Both the position numbers and the translations under genes were made by a program. Positions 10,693-20,057 of a stretch of DNA of 64,000 nt are shown in pieces. The notes below the pieces were generated by a model. That model had not been told where the DNA came from. It searched no databases and saw only the letters and a list, made by a program, of their open reading frames with translations. The number at the start of each line of letters is the position of its first letter. Positions within the stretch are counted from its first letter, which is position 1. The stretch is from Mantamonas sphyraenae (lineage: Eukaryota > CRuMs > Mantamonadidae): NCBI GenBank assembly GCA_026936335.1, contig JAPMXV010000050.1, positions 186,001 through 250,000 on the forward strand. The letters are read 5' to 3'.

Positions 10693-12642
10693 ATGGGTGT
10701 GGGTTGGAGTGCGGAGCATTCGGTGGCGTCCTCCAAGGCGAGCATGGACCATCGACACGTGAGCCAGAGTGCTGTGTGGCAGGAGCTGGATCCGGAGAGC
10801 GGCGAAGAGATTGAAGTTGGCCGCAGCAGCACAAGCAAAGAGGGAGAAGAAGTGGAGGACGGGGTGGAGGGTGCTGTACACGAGGATAAGGAAGTGGTTC
10901 GTGAGGCACGTCTGCGCAGTGTGTTGTCACCGGGCACGCTGTTGAGTCTGTTGGATCACGAACGGGTGACGATTCCTGATTTGTTCCACAGCCTGGGCAG
11001 CATGGACGAGGGCCAGGAGCGTGCGTGTGTGATGTTCCGCAGTGAAGAGGAAGACGGCCACACGTGGTCGCCGTACGAGACGCAAAGTTGCAAGGAGGTG
11101 GGGGACAGTCTGCGAGCCGCGTGTGCAGGCTTGCAACGTTTGGGCGTGGACACGGGTGACATGGCAGTGGTGGATGCAAACAACAGCGGAGGCATTGGAC
11201 ATCGCCTGGCCATGTATGCATGCATGCAGCAGGGTCTTCCTGTGGTGATTGCGCCGCGAGGGCAAGTTGCAAGTGCGGCGCATGCCTTTTCCGCCTCTGT
11301 GCTCGTGTGTGACAACAATGTGGCACGGCAACTGCTGGACAGCAGCAGTGGACGTGTGCACTTGGGTGCTGTGCGTGTGGTGGTGTGTGCATGTGCACCG
11401 AGTGCCGAGCTGACCAAGCTGGCTGAACAGAGCGGCGCCAGCGTGGTGCACTGGGCTGAACTGGTGGCCATGGGCAAGTATGTGGAGGAGGTGGATGTGG
11501 TGGATGTGGATGTGGACAGTGCAGGCTTGCTGGTGGTTGTGGAGCGCGATGACGATGCCGAGGGCGAGAGCGACGGCGAGTCGGGCGTTCTGGTCTACTC
11601 GTTCTCTCAGGCCCAGGTGATGGCAGGTGTGTCTGCCATTGTGGCGAGTGATGCGTTGCATGTGGACGAGGAGACGGTGATGATGAGCAGTGTGGGAGGA
11701 GCTCAGGTGCAGGTGGATGTGGCAATGCAGCTGGCAACGTTGTTGGCCGGCGGATGCGTGGTGATCCCGTCGCAGTCGGTGGGGGGCGTGCAGGAGGACA
11801 TGCAAATGAGTGCTCCCAATGTGTGGGTGTGTACAGACGCCGAGTTGATGGGAGTGGTGCATACGGTGGCGAAGCATGTGGCGGGCAAGTCGGGCATGTA
11901 TCGATATCTGTTTGGCATGGGCTATGAGGACAAACAGGCGGCCCAAATGACGCAAGAGGGCAGTCGTGTGTGGAACGGCCTTTTGTTCAACGGCTTGCGT
12001 GAGCTTGTGGGACTACAGAGCAAGGATGCACGGGTGCTAAACGTGGGCAATCCTGTGCCACGGGCGGTGGTGGAATTTGTGCAGTGTGTGTTGGACGTGG
12101 AGGTTGTACAGGTTCTATTTGACCGTCGCGTGTGTGGTCTGGTGTCATACGAGCGCCTGGATGCACGTGGCCTGCGTTCCGGCGGCCTCCTACCCTGCCT
12201 GGAGGTGCATCTGCGTCCCGGTGCGCAGTGGCGTATGCGTCTGCGTGGCCACAGTGTGTGCACGCGCGTGACTCGGCTCGTTGGGGAGGATGTGAGGCAG
12301 AGTGAGGATGCACAGGAGACAGCCGTGGAGGAGCTGACCACACCGCACATGTGTGTTCTCAACGACGACCTCAGCGTGCACTGGCTGGGACGTGTGCAAG
12401 ACCTGCACGCAGGCGTCAACATGCGCCTTGTAGAAAACATTGTGCGGACGAGTGACCACGTGGCACAGGTGCATGTCACGGGCGACGGAGACGACGACGA
12501 CGCGTTGTTGCACATTGTGGTGCATCCACGAGACGACACAGATGCAGACGCAGACGGCATCGAGCAGGAAGCCAAGTTGCTGTTGAAGCGGGCCGGAGTG
12601 CGGCTGAATGTGCATGTGGAGGTGGCTCAGGCTGCCCAATGA
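10693..12642 (+). CDS. Degenerate AMP-binding (long-chain acyl-CoA synthetase-like) protein
   Basis: Intronless, about 649 aa from ATG 10693 (MGVGWS). The order of weakly conserved blocks follows long-chain acyl-CoA synthetases: a WSPYETQSC region (compare W.SYGEV), GLQRLGVDTGDMAVVDANN (compare GL.PGDRVAI.AENR), QGLPVVIAPRG, and a late block with LLFNGLREL then RVLNVGNPVPRAVVEFVQC (compare the LxSGGAPL region). The adenylate-forming catalytic motif YTSGTTGxPK is not recognisable; the equivalent place near 11590-11640 reads VLVYSFSQAQV. The ExYGLTE motif and the C-terminal catalytic Lys are also not visible. I infer an inactive homologue (pseudoenzyme) that may bind acyl chains or partners. 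The reading frame is long and clean, so it is not a decayed pseudogene. Confidence 0.6.
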   Translation: MGVGWSAEHSVASSKASMDHRHVSQSAVWQELDPESGEEIEVGRSSTSKEGEEVEDGVEGAVHEDKEVVREARLRSVLSPGTLLSLLDHERVTIPDLFHSLGSMDEGQERACVMFRSEEEDGHTWSPYETQSCKEVGDSLRAACAGLQRLGVDTGDMAVVDANNSGGIGHRLAMYACMQQGLPVVIAPRGQVASAAHAFSASVLVCDNNVARQLLDSSSGRVHLGAVRVVVCACAPSAELTKLAEQSGASVVHWAELVAMGKYVEEVDVVDVDVDSAGLLVVVERDDDAEGESDGESGVLVYSFSQAQVMAGVSAIVASDALHVDEETVMMSSVGGAQVQVDVAMQLATLLAGGCVVIPSQSVGGVQEDMQMSAPNVWVCTDAELMGVVHTVAKHVAGKSGMYRYLFGMGYEDKQAAQMTQEGSRVWNGLLFNGLRELVGLQSKDARVLNVGNPVPRAVVEFVQCVLDVEVVQVLFDRRVCGLVSYERLDARGLRSGGLLPCLEVHLRPGAQWRMRLRGHSVCTRVTRLVGEDVRQSEDAQETAVEELTTPHMCVLNDDLSVHWLGRVQDLHAGVNMRLVENIVRTSDHVAQVHVTGDGDDDDALLHIVVHPRDDTDADADGIEQEAKLLLKRAGVRLNVHVEVAQAAQ

Positions 12643-12689
12643 AGATGATGAAGACGATTGCCAGCTGCGCTTGCGGGACCAGGGCCCGA

Positions 12690-13193
12690 ATGTCGCAGCA
12701 GTCAGTGCAGGAGACGTTTGCCCAGTTGGATGAGGCGGAGGAACACGTGTTGCAGCTGTTGGAGCTGACGATGTCCCTGCTGGACGAAATGCAGGCAGCC
12801 ATGGAGGTGGCGAGGGAGTTGCCGAAGGAGGGGATTGGCCAGGAAGCGAGGGCCATGCTCGAGCAGAAGCTGGACGGCCATTCCAAAGCGGCGAGGGGCT
12901 ATGCAAAGTCGTTTTTGGACACAGTCAAGGTGAGTGTGGTGGATGGGAAGCAGCTGCTTGGGTGTACGGGAGCCGAGAAGGGAGGAAGGAATCCATGCGC
13001 TGACTCGCGTGCGCTGTTGCAACAGGTGACACAAACGCTATTGGCGCAGCCATCGATTGCCAACAACTTTGAGCTGGTGAATTTCAATCGGCACATCAAC
13101 AACACACGTCAGCAGCTGGCCATCAACCTGCAAAAGGTGGATTTGGTCACCACACGCCTTTCAGAGGTCAAGGAACTGTTGTTGGATGATTGA
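12690..13193 (+). CDS. Probable Mediator subunit 11 (MED11-like) small helical protein
   Basis: Small helical protein of about 135 aa. Exons 12690..12929 and 13026..13193 flank a 96 nt intron (AAG|GTGAGT...CAACAG|GTG). The upstream ATG at 12639 overlaps the previous stop codon (ATGA), so ATG 12690 (MSQQSVQE) is preferred. The profile fits MED11, a subunit of the Mediator head: an N-terminal helix LDEAEEHVLQLLELTMSLLD, a middle helix, and a C-terminal helix with ALK-VD-like LQKVDLVTTRLSEVKELL. MED11 is typically about 115-130 aa. Identification rests on helix pattern and length; another small coiled-coil protein is possible. Confidence 0.4.
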   Translation: MSQQSVQETFAQLDEAEEHVLQLLELTMSLLDEMQAAMEVARELPKEGIGQEARAMLEQKLDGHSKAARGYAKSFLDTVKVSVVDGKQLLGCTGAEKGGRNPCADSRALLQQVTQTLLAQPSIANNFELVNFNRHINNTRQQLAINLQKVDLVTTRLSEVKELLLDD

Positions 13194-13266
13194 CATGATG
13201 GAATGGATGTCATTGTACATATGCGGGATTGGAATGTGTGTCATGTGCGTGTGTGTGTGTGTGTGT

Positions 13267-13739
13267 TCATTGTGTGTCTTGTTTGTCCTCCTCTGTCGTT
13301 CCCTCGCTCTTTTCTCCCTCTTGCGACTTTTCCTGACCCATCTGGGAGACATGGAAGGGAAGGGCAAAGGCAATCGGGGATGGGTGGTTGCGAGGAGTGG
13401 GGTCAGTGAGTGGCCAGGGAAACGGAGGGGGAGGGGGGCGGGAGTGGGGTGTCACACCTACCTCACTCAACAAATCCATAACCTCTTCGTAAAACTCATC
13501 GTCTGGGTTCTGCTTGTACTCCAGCGCAGCACGGATGGCTTTGTCAAAGGCTTCCACGACATTGGTGCCGTCCGAGGCACTGACAAACACCAGGTCCAGG
13601 CCTCGCTTGTGTGCAAAGTTGAACTTGCGCCGGGTCATCTCCGGGTTGGCTGCAATTTGGTGTGGTGACATTGTGTGAGTGGTGTGATGATGGAACCTGA
13701 GATCTGAGTTTGCACATCGAGGAGGAAACGGGAACGCGC

Positions 13740-13770
<31 letters not shown>

Positions 13771-14569
13771 ATCTCTCTCTCGCAGTCTTGGCTCGTCCAC
13801 TGACCATCGATTTTGTTGGCCAACACAATGACAGGCACTCCAGGCCTGTACTCGCGCAGTTCGTTGTACCAGTTGCCCAGGCTGAAGTAGCTTTCGCTGC
13901 GAGTGACATCAAACACCAGGAGGCACACGTGCGCGCGGAAATAGTAAGAGGGATGCATGCTGTCGTAGCGTTCTTGGCCCTGATGCGATGGTAAACCAGT
14001 AGCGGGTTGCAGTGAGCAGTGTGTGAGCGAGTCAGAGTGTGTGCATGCGGTGCAGTGGGGCCGGAAAACCAAAGCCGCGCCAGCGGCAGAGGGCCAACTT
14101 ACAGCCGTGTCCCACACGTCCACGTTGACCTTCTGGCCGTCGATTTCGGCCTCGTGCCGAAACAACGTAAGCGCAAAGGTGGACATCTTCTCTGGGTTGC
14201 TGTGTGCGGGTGTGTGTGGATGTGTGTGTCAGCCCAGAGGCCCGAGTGTGTGGGGCATCTGGGCGCGCGCTTCCTTCGCAACGGCACAACCGTCCTGCCG
14301 CCCCCGACGCCCACGTACTATCCATCCATCAAGAAGCGCTCCACCAGTTGTGTCTTGCCCACCGACGAGTCGCCCAGCAGACTGGCATGATGAGTGTGTG
14401 CGTGAGTGTGTGTGTGTGTGCGTGTGAGCAATCGCTGGCACCGGCGCAGGTGTTGCCTCGCCTTTTCCCACACCAAAACCCACATCAGTTTGATGTTGCC
14501 CGAGTTTGGTGACGAGTAGATCTCGTTCTGCTTGGCCTCGGACATCTCATCGCCCCCCGTCTCCGACAT
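13267..14569 (-). CDS. RABL2: Rab-like protein 2 (ciliary GTPase)
   Basis: Small GTPase that in other organisms controls entry of the intraflagellar transport machinery into cilia. Six exons splice cleanly: 14569..14484, 14381..14319, 14199..14103, 13979..13805, 13649..13462 and 13341..13267, giving 227 aa. Spliced motifs are the P-loop GDSSVGKT, switch-1 region FLMDGYNPEKMSTFALTLF, WDTAGQERYDSMHPSYY, NKID and VSASDGTNVV followed by YKQNPDDEFYEE. These match RABL2 block by block, including the unusual 'ALTLF' effector region. The C-terminus (DKQDTQ) has no cysteine, so there is no prenylation, as expected for RABL2. The last two introns lie over GT and AG boundaries with ordinary pyrimidine tracts. 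It runs convergently towards the MED11-like gene with a 73 bp gap. Confidence 0.93.
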
Positions 14570-14672
14570 GGTTGTCCTTCCCGTGAATCGTTGGTTTGGC
14601 GGCGTGCGTGCACAGTGGTGGTGGCAGACACAACACAAGTGGAGTGTGTGGAACAGGACAGGGGTTGCCCAT

Positions 14673-14957
14673 TCATGCATGCTTGGCATCGTCTGCAAGC
14701 GCTCGTCGCGGTTCGCCAGGACAAACACGGCACAGGAGCACTGTGCACAGAATTCCCAACACCATCCATGCTGTGAGATACGTCAATGGACTGGTGGTGG
14801 TGGTGGCAGGCAACGCAGTCGCTTCCCCTGCGAATTGCTTGTTGCTTGCTTGCCGTGTGCTTGTGTTGAGTGTGATCAGCTCGACCACGATGGCCAGTGC
14901 GCTGCACGCAAGCACGGCCATCACAGCCCAGCGGCCAATCGAACGGGTGGATTGCAT
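14673..14957 (-). CDS. Small predicted membrane protein, unknown
   Basis: A 94-codon ATG-started frame. It shows two hydrophobic stretches (VMAVLACSALAIVVELI and LTAWMVLGILCTVLLCRV) separated by a Thr/Ser-rich loop, and a short charged tail. It is the only plausible coding content in the 580 bp between RABL2 (start 14569) and eS10 copy 1 (end 15150). No family is recognised. The codon pattern is not decisive, so it may be non-coding 5' sequence of RABL2. Confidence 0.3.
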   Translation of the reverse strand: MQSTRSIGRWAVMAVLACSALAIVVELITLNTSTRQASNKQFAGEATALPATTTTSPLTYLTAWMVLGILCTVLLCRVCPGEPRRALADDAKHA

Positions 14958-15149
14958 TGGGTTCTATCGTCGTCAACGCCAGACGGGCAAAACGGCACAC
15001 TCTCGCTGGAGGAACACGGCGAGAAAAGGATGCTGCTGCCCACGGCGCATCACAGCCACACACGAAAAGTGTGTGTGGACACCTGACGCACAGAGACGCA
15101 GGAAGGGAGATAGAATTCAAAAGTGAAAGTTTGAACCTGTTCCATTCGC

Positions 15150-16183
15150 TTACTCGCGCGATCCACGGCCAGCACCGCGGCCTCCGCTGCGCTGCTGCGA
15201 ACGGTAGCCACCACGGCCAGCACCACGGCCTCCACCGTAGTTGGGCTTAAAGTCACCCTCGTCCTTGCCCTTGCGGAAGTTCTCGCCACCCTCCTGGCGC
15301 GGACCACGGGCAGAGGCAACACGCGTCGACTTCTTCAGCGTCATGGGGATCACGTCCGACGGCAGGTGCAGGAACTCACGCAGGTAGTCGATGCCCTCGT
15401 CTGTCAGGAACGCATACTTGTAGCGGAAGCAGTACGTCACACGCACGTACTTCAGGCTCTGTGTGTGTGTGTGTGTGCCAAGGGGTGGGGCGCGCGGTGT
15501 GTGAGCACTTTGGATTTCCTTCGCCGTTGTGGTTTTCCTTTCCCCGTTCTCCCGCATGCAGCACCCATCCAATGTCATCCACCTGTCCCTGCGCTTTCTT
15601 GGCATGCATGGGTGGCCACGGTGTGTCCACGTCGCCTGGGTGCTCCTCCTCCACCCTCCCCAGGCACGTTTCCCTCCACCAGCCCCTTTTTGCATGCTGC
15701 CCACAACTCGCTCTCCTTTGCCCTCCTGTGTCCACCCATCCCTCCTCCCTTCATCCATCACTCCCATCCCTCCTCCACCCACTCTCCATCCCACTCTCCA
15801 ACCCGGTCTCCTCCACCGCCACTCTCCCTTTCACTCACCTCCAGGCGCTTCATCAGCATCAGCACGTGCAGGTTGGGGATCTCACCCAGCTGCTTGTGCG
15901 ACTGCTGATGCACGTCGTGCTTGCACACAAGCACACCCTCTGTACACACCAGCACATCCATCCATCCCCACACGTCGTGTCGTCGTCCGTTGGTCCACCA
16001 CGGCCGTTGTACGTCCATTCTTTGTGTCAGCCGCCTTGCATTTCTCCCTCTGCCCGTTCCTTTCGCCGCCCCTTCCTGACGCTCCCTGCACCCTTTCCCA
16101 CCCCTCGCAACACCCTCCCCACACGCACCTTTGAACAGATAGCGGTAGACCAGCACACGCGTCTTCTTGGGAATAAGCACCAT
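15150..16183 (-). CDS. RPS10: 40S ribosomal protein eS10, copy 1
   Basis: Small-subunit ribosomal protein of the mRNA entry/beak region. Three exons: 16183..16129, 15939..15839 and 15458..15150, giving 154 aa. Introns are 189 nt and 380 nt. The start MVLIPKKTRVLVYRYLFKEG matches the winged-helix start of eS10. It continues with VCKHDVHQQSHKQL, IPNLHVLMLMKRLE, YCFRYKYAFLTDEGIDYLRE and LHLPSDVIPMTLKKS, then a Gly/Arg-rich tail ending RGSRE. A second copy at 24507..25537 encodes the same protein as far as I compared. Intron 2 ends in a (GT)n run at its acceptor. The start codon is only 49 bp from the divergent Tudor-like gene. Confidence 0.95.
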
Positions 16184-16199
16184 GTTGAATTCGGCTGCC
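15150..16199. repeat. Duplicated eS10 unit, copy 1
   Basis: Near-identical direct duplicate of 24507..25553. Homology runs from the stop codon to 16 bp upstream of the ATG and ends abruptly on both sides. It includes intron 1 and most of intron 2, with only scattered substitutions and small indels. A block of about 135 bp next to the intron 2 acceptor (15466-15601 here, 24823-24955 in copy 2) is unrelated between copies. Confidence 0.92.
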
Positions 16200-16232
16200 C
16201 AGGCGCGGGCAAGCACCTGTGCGCCTGAGAAA
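16184..16232. promoter_or_regulatory. Bidirectional promoter, eS10 / Tudor-like gene
   Basis: Only 49 bp separate the two divergent start codons. Transcription probably initiates here for both genes or partly inside them. The duplicated eS10 unit includes only the first 16 bp, so the two eS10 copies have different promoters. Confidence 0.4.
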
Positions 16233-17187
16233 ATGCCCCCTCCGGTCGTGTACAACAGCCCTCGTGCCTGGGTGCAATGGACCAGCAACAAGTATTATCT
16301 GGGCAACGTGGACAGCTACAGCGAGGAGCAACAAACCATGCACCAGCGCTTCGACGACGGCGACCAAGCCACACGCAGCATCACCAACGGCGAAGTCGTC
16401 CACGAGGGTGCCCCTGTCCTCTCTGGCATCCAAGGAGACATGCTCCTTGCCCGCTACCGTGACGAGGACTATTTCTGCCTTGCCACCGTGAGTTTGCGCC
16501 AAAGGAGGAGGATGGTGTGTGTTGGTTTGTGTGAACTCACCCTCGCCTGCGTCGCCTGCGTGTGTGTACAGTGCACCAGCACAGGAAGCACGTCCTCCAA
16601 TGTCGTCTACTCCCACAACGGCGAGTCTGCCAGCATCAAAAACTACAACATGCGCCTGTTGGACAAGCGTACGCTTACTTTTGCCCCCATTCTCCCCTTT
16701 CGCCAGCATCATCCAATTTCAAACCGACTCACAAAACACACACGCACACACTCACATTGCGCTGGCGTCATGTGTATCCATGCACATGACTCGCTGCTGC
16801 ACCGCAGCATCGCACGACACGACGCGTGTGTGGTGCCGGCCCAACACGAGCACCACGGAGTTCCGGCTGGGGGAGATTGTGGAAAACGAGGACGACACGT
16901 GGCTGATTGAAACGGACGCCGGCGAACAGATGTACGTGACCGCGTCGGATGTCAACGAGCTGTTTGTGTACGAAACGTGTGTGCCCACACGATCGCAACT
17001 GGCCGAGGGCACGTGGATCCTCGGCGCCAAGAGCAACTCGCACATCCTCTACCTGGGTCAGGTCAAGAGCATCACCGACCAGGGACTCGTGCGAGTGTCC
17101 TACTCGGATGACTCCAACACCTACGACCATCACTTTTTCCAGGTACGTCTGCTCAGCAAGGTGCCCAAGGTGCCAGAGTCGTCGTAG
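16233..17187 (+). CDS. Tudor-like repeat protein, unknown function
   Basis: Exons 16233..16487, 16572..16668 and 16808..17187 (introns 84 and 139 nt) give 243 aa. The start is ATG 16233 (MPPPVVYN). The protein looks like four short beta-barrel repeats, each with a hydrophobic-Gly-x-Val core: WTSNKYYLGNVDS, LLARYRDEDYFCLAT, FRLGEIVENEDDTWLIE and SNSHILYLGQVKSITDQG. Each is followed by an acidic/aromatic strand and an 'MRLLD' or 'VRLLS' end. This resembles Tudor/agenet or DUF4537-type folds, which usually bind methylated or acidic ligands. No enzyme motif, signal peptide or membrane segment is seen. The assignment is by strand pattern only. Confidence 0.6.
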
Positions 17188-17250
17188 CCGGGATGCGTCG
17201 GCGCACACCAACAAATAGCACAAATAGCATAAAGGGTCTGTTGTGTTGCC

Positions 17251-17721
17251 ATGTCATCGGGTGAACAACAGGTGCGTGCGTTGCACGAGTCGTTCACCGA
17301 GTTGCGTCAGCGAGTGCAGGCGATTTTGGAGCCTGTGCTTGCCAAGCCTCTGGAAGAGACGCTGGCAGGCATCGACAATGCCATGGACAAGGCACGTCTG
17401 CTTATCACCCTCGCGTACTGTGTCAACGCCCTCTCCTTTATCTATCTCAAGACCCAGGGCGAATCCACAAAGGAGCATCCGGTGAAAAAGGAACTCGAAC
17501 GGACGCAGGTGTATTTCGCTCGCCTGCGCGAGCTCGATCCCAGCAAGAACAGCAGCAGCAGCAGCAGCAGCAACTCCTCCACCAGCAGCAGCAGCAACAG
17601 TAACAGCAGCGTGCCATCCAAGCCACGCACGCATGTGGTATGGGACGAGAGCGGGTCCAGCAAGAGGAGGCGGCCTGCCGAGACACAAGGCAAGAACGGA
17701 CGACAGCGCGTGGAGCGGTGA
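17251..17721 (+). CDS. C1D: Exosome cofactor C1D/Rrp47 (Sas10/Utp3/C1D family)
   Basis: Intronless, 156 aa, ATG 17251. It is a nuclear cofactor of the RNA exosome: in yeast, Rrp47 binds Rrp6 and helps trim 5.8S rRNA and snoRNAs. The Sas10/C1D helical domain is clear, especially ARLLITLAYCVNALSFIYLK-type sequence followed by TQG...KEHPVKKELERTQVYFARL, the family hallmark. A poly-Ser tract from an AGC repeat (17545-17610) follows. The basic C-terminus (SKRRRPAE, GKNGRQRVER) fits RNA binding. It is convergent with the DUS3 gene; the stop codons are 20 bp apart. Confidence 0.92.
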   Translation: MSSGEQQVRALHESFTELRQRVQAILEPVLAKPLEETLAGIDNAMDKARLLITLAYCVNALSFIYLKTQGESTKEHPVKKELERTQVYFARLRELDPSKNSSSSSSSNSSTSSSSNSNSSVPSKPRTHVVWDESGSSKRRRPAETQGKNGRQRVER

Positions 17722-17741
17722 ACACACATGAACGTTGATTC

Positions 17742-19979
17742 TCATCCTTCCGTCTTGTCCTGTGTGGAAGACCTTTCGCCTGCGCGCGGGTCGTAGCTGT
17801 TGGCACGGTGCTTGGGGGTAAAGACAAAGTTATCGGGCACGGGACCGAGGAGCATCTCGGAGATCTTGATCCAATCACCGACGTAGGTGCTTGCAAGCAG
17901 GGTTTCCAGCTCATTGCGCCCTGTGTACAGGGGCGGGCGGTCGTTGATGCGCTGGGGCAGCACCTCGAGAAGACCCACGGGCACGTAGCGACAGGTGAAG
18001 GACATCCACTCGAGGAGGAAGCGGCGTGTGTTTTCCACCCCACGCTTGTCGCTGCCCCAATGGTACAACCCGGTGTGCACAAAGTCGCGGAACAGATCCA
18101 GACGTTCGTTGGCGCTGATGTCCCAGTGGCGCTGTTCCTTGATTTCGGTGAACAGCCAGGGTTTGATCAGGGCGCCGCGACCGATCATCACGCCGCTCAC
18201 GGGCGAGTCGGCGTGGATGTGTTCGTTGTAGTCTTCGTAGGAAAGGATGTCACCGTTGCCAATGAAGGGCAGGTTGGTCAGTTTGGCACACTCTTCGATG
18301 TACTTCCAATCGGCCGTCTTTGTGTACCGTTGGTTCTTGGAGCGGCCGTGCAGTGTGATGGCATGCACACCCCACTCCTCCGCATGTGGGATCCACTTGT
18401 GCACAACCGGATTCTTCAGGCTGCGGCCCACACGGATTTTGAGGAGGAAGGGCACGTCGAGGACGGTGCTGACACCGCGGCTGATCTCCTCCAGGCGACG
18501 ATCACGATCCAGGAGGGCACAGCCCATGCCCTTGTTGCACACGAGGTCGATGGGACAGCCACAGTTGAGTTCCACATAGTCAAAGTTGGCCCACTCCTGG
18601 GCCACCTCCATGCACTGCATCACCTGACGTGTGACGTTGCCTGCAATCTGCACGCCAAACACATCCTCGCTCGGATGTCGCTTCAGCAGTGCCCACTCTG
18701 CGTTCTTGCCCTGCATCATGTTCAACGTCATGGCCATCTCCGAACACGTCGTGTCCACCTTCATGTCCTTGCAGATCTTGCGGAACGGAAGGTTGCCCAC
18801 CGTCGTCAACGGCGCAAGCATCAGCTTGCCCTTCAGGTCCAGTTTACGCTTGTCCGAACGATCTGACACGATTCCCTGCCACGCAACAGACGTGTTGCTG
18901 GAGGATGACGATGATGATGAAGACGATGACGACGTCTCAGGTTGCTTCTCCTGTGTGGTTTCCTCCTCCATCCCTGTGGTGCTGGTGCTGGTGGTCACTG
19001 TGGACGTGTCTTCCGTCTCCATGGCACTGCTGTCCTGTGTTTCCGTTTCCTCCCCTGCCGCTGCTTCCGCCGGTGCCTCTGCCGCTGCCGCTGCCGCTGC
19101 CGCTTCCCTTGCCGCTGCTCTCCTCTCTTTCTTTTCCTGCGCCTTCTTCTGCTTCTGTCGCATCTTGCGCGTAAACTTGTCCACGGGCAGTTTGATGCCG
19201 TGCTTCTCTTCCAACATGGCCTCGGTGGCGTCGGCACGCGGGTACGCCACCGTGCGTTTGCGCAGCTTGTTCTGCTGCTCAGGCGACAGCAGCATGGCGG
19301 TGGGGAACTGCCATGTCTTGCGTTGAGCCAACGCCTCCTCAGGCACCACATTGCGTGCCTCTTCGTCCACATGGTGTCGTGCAAACCGACACTGTGCGCC
19401 AAAGCGACACAGGCCGTCACGAGAAAAGTTGGGACACTCGCCCTCGAGCTGCGTCTCCGGCGCATTGTTCTCCTTGTACCACCCCAGCACGTCGTGGCTG
19501 TATCGGCACGACCCTTCGTAGTCGCACACGTTCCAGCATGCATAGTCGCTGCACAATCCGCTGCTTCGCACAAACATCCGCTCCCTGTGCTTGTGCTGTC
19601 CCCGCTGACGTTTCGCCGACGGCTGCTGCTGCTCCTCGCTCGTTTCGCTCTTCCCGTCCTCCCCCTCCGCCTGCGCCCCTTGCCCCTCCGCTGCCTTTTC
19701 TGCAGGTGCCTTGGCCTCGCCGTTGCCCTGTGCTTCTGCACGAGACGCCTCTGCTTCTGCCTCTGCCTCCTCCGCTGCCACCGTGTCTGCATCGCGCTTG
19801 CGAGACGCATGATCGCCGCTGCTCCTCGGCTCCTCCTCCTTGCTCACATCCTCCTTTGCTGCCGTCTCCTCCGTCGTCATGCTCTCTTGCACCTCGGGCA
19901 CATGTACCAGGTATTCCGCCTTGATGGGCACCTCGTTGCGGTTGAGTCGATCCTGAACCGATTCTGTGGTGCTCGACAT
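17742..19979 (-). CDS. DUS3L: tRNA-dihydrouridine(47) synthase, DUS3-type
   Basis: FMN-dependent enzyme that reduces U47 in the tRNA variable loop. Intronless, 745 aa from ATG 19979 (MSSTTESVQ). The order is a low-complexity Glu/Ala-rich N-terminus, two CCCH-type zinc fingers near 19370-19560 (CSDYACWNVCDYEGSCRYSH and the CPNFSRDGLCRFGAQCRF region), a second Ala/Ser-rich spacer, then the DUS TIM barrel. The barrel has LMLAPLTTVGNLPFR, the catalytic cysteine in NCGCPIDLVCNKGMGCALL, LLKIRVG, TLHGRSKNQRYTK, GNGDILSYEDY and GVMIGRGAL. Zinc fingers plus a barrel distinguish DUS3 from DUS1, 2 and 4. Poly-Ser (18898-18940) comes from a trinucleotide repeat. Confidence 0.96.
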   Translation of the reverse strand: MSSTTESVQDRLNRNEVPIKAEYLVHVPEVQESMTTEETAAKEDVSKEEEPRSSGDHASRKRDADTVAAEEAEAEAEASRAEAQGNGEAKAPAEKAAEGQGAQAEGEDGKSETSEEQQQPSAKRQRGQHKHRERMFVRSSGLCSDYACWNVCDYEGSCRYSHDVLGWYKENNAPETQLEGECPNFSRDGLCRFGAQCRFARHHVDEEARNVVPEEALAQRKTWQFPTAMLLSPEQQNKLRKRTVAYPRADATEAMLEEKHGIKLPVDKFTRKMRQKQKKAQEKKERRAAAREAAAAAAAAEAPAEAAAGEETETQDSSAMETEDTSTVTTSTSTTGMEEETTQEKQPETSSSSSSSSSSSSNTSVAWQGIVSDRSDKRKLDLKGKLMLAPLTTVGNLPFRKICKDMKVDTTCSEMAMTLNMMQGKNAEWALLKRHPSEDVFGVQIAGNVTRQVMQCMEVAQEWANFDYVELNCGCPIDLVCNKGMGCALLDRDRRLEEISRGVSTVLDVPFLLKIRVGRSLKNPVVHKWIPHAEEWGVHAITLHGRSKNQRYTKTADWKYIEECAKLTNLPFIGNGDILSYEDYNEHIHADSPVSGVMIGRGALIKPWLFTEIKEQRHWDISANERLDLFRDFVHTGLYHWGSDKRGVENTRRFLLEWMSFTCRYVPVGLLEVLPQRINDRPPLYTGRNELETLLASTYVGDWIKISEMLLGPVPDNFVFTPKHRANSYDPRAGERSSTQDKTEG

Positions 19980-20057
19980 TTTCTCTCGTCTCCTGAGTTG
20001 AGTTGTGCTGCGTTCACAGACGCACCTGAATCCGTGCCTCATCACTCCCACTTCGGA
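19980..20057. promoter_or_regulatory. Bidirectional promoter, DUS3 / SLC46-like
   Basis: A 78 bp gap separates divergent start codons. No TATA box is visible. Same spacing class as five other pairs in the window. Confidence 0.4.

Noticed and set aside
13241-13266. TG/CA dinucleotide runs (also 15460-15478, 36322-36358, 38731-38750) as possible CRISPR or telomere-like repeats
   Set aside because: They are simple dinucleotide microsatellites in introns and gaps with no spacer structure.
14570-15149. A possible RNA gene in the gap between RABL2 and eS10 copy 1
   Set aside because: I could not fold any tRNA cloverleaf or recognise snRNA or snoRNA boxes by eye. The only supportable content is the small membrane ORF.
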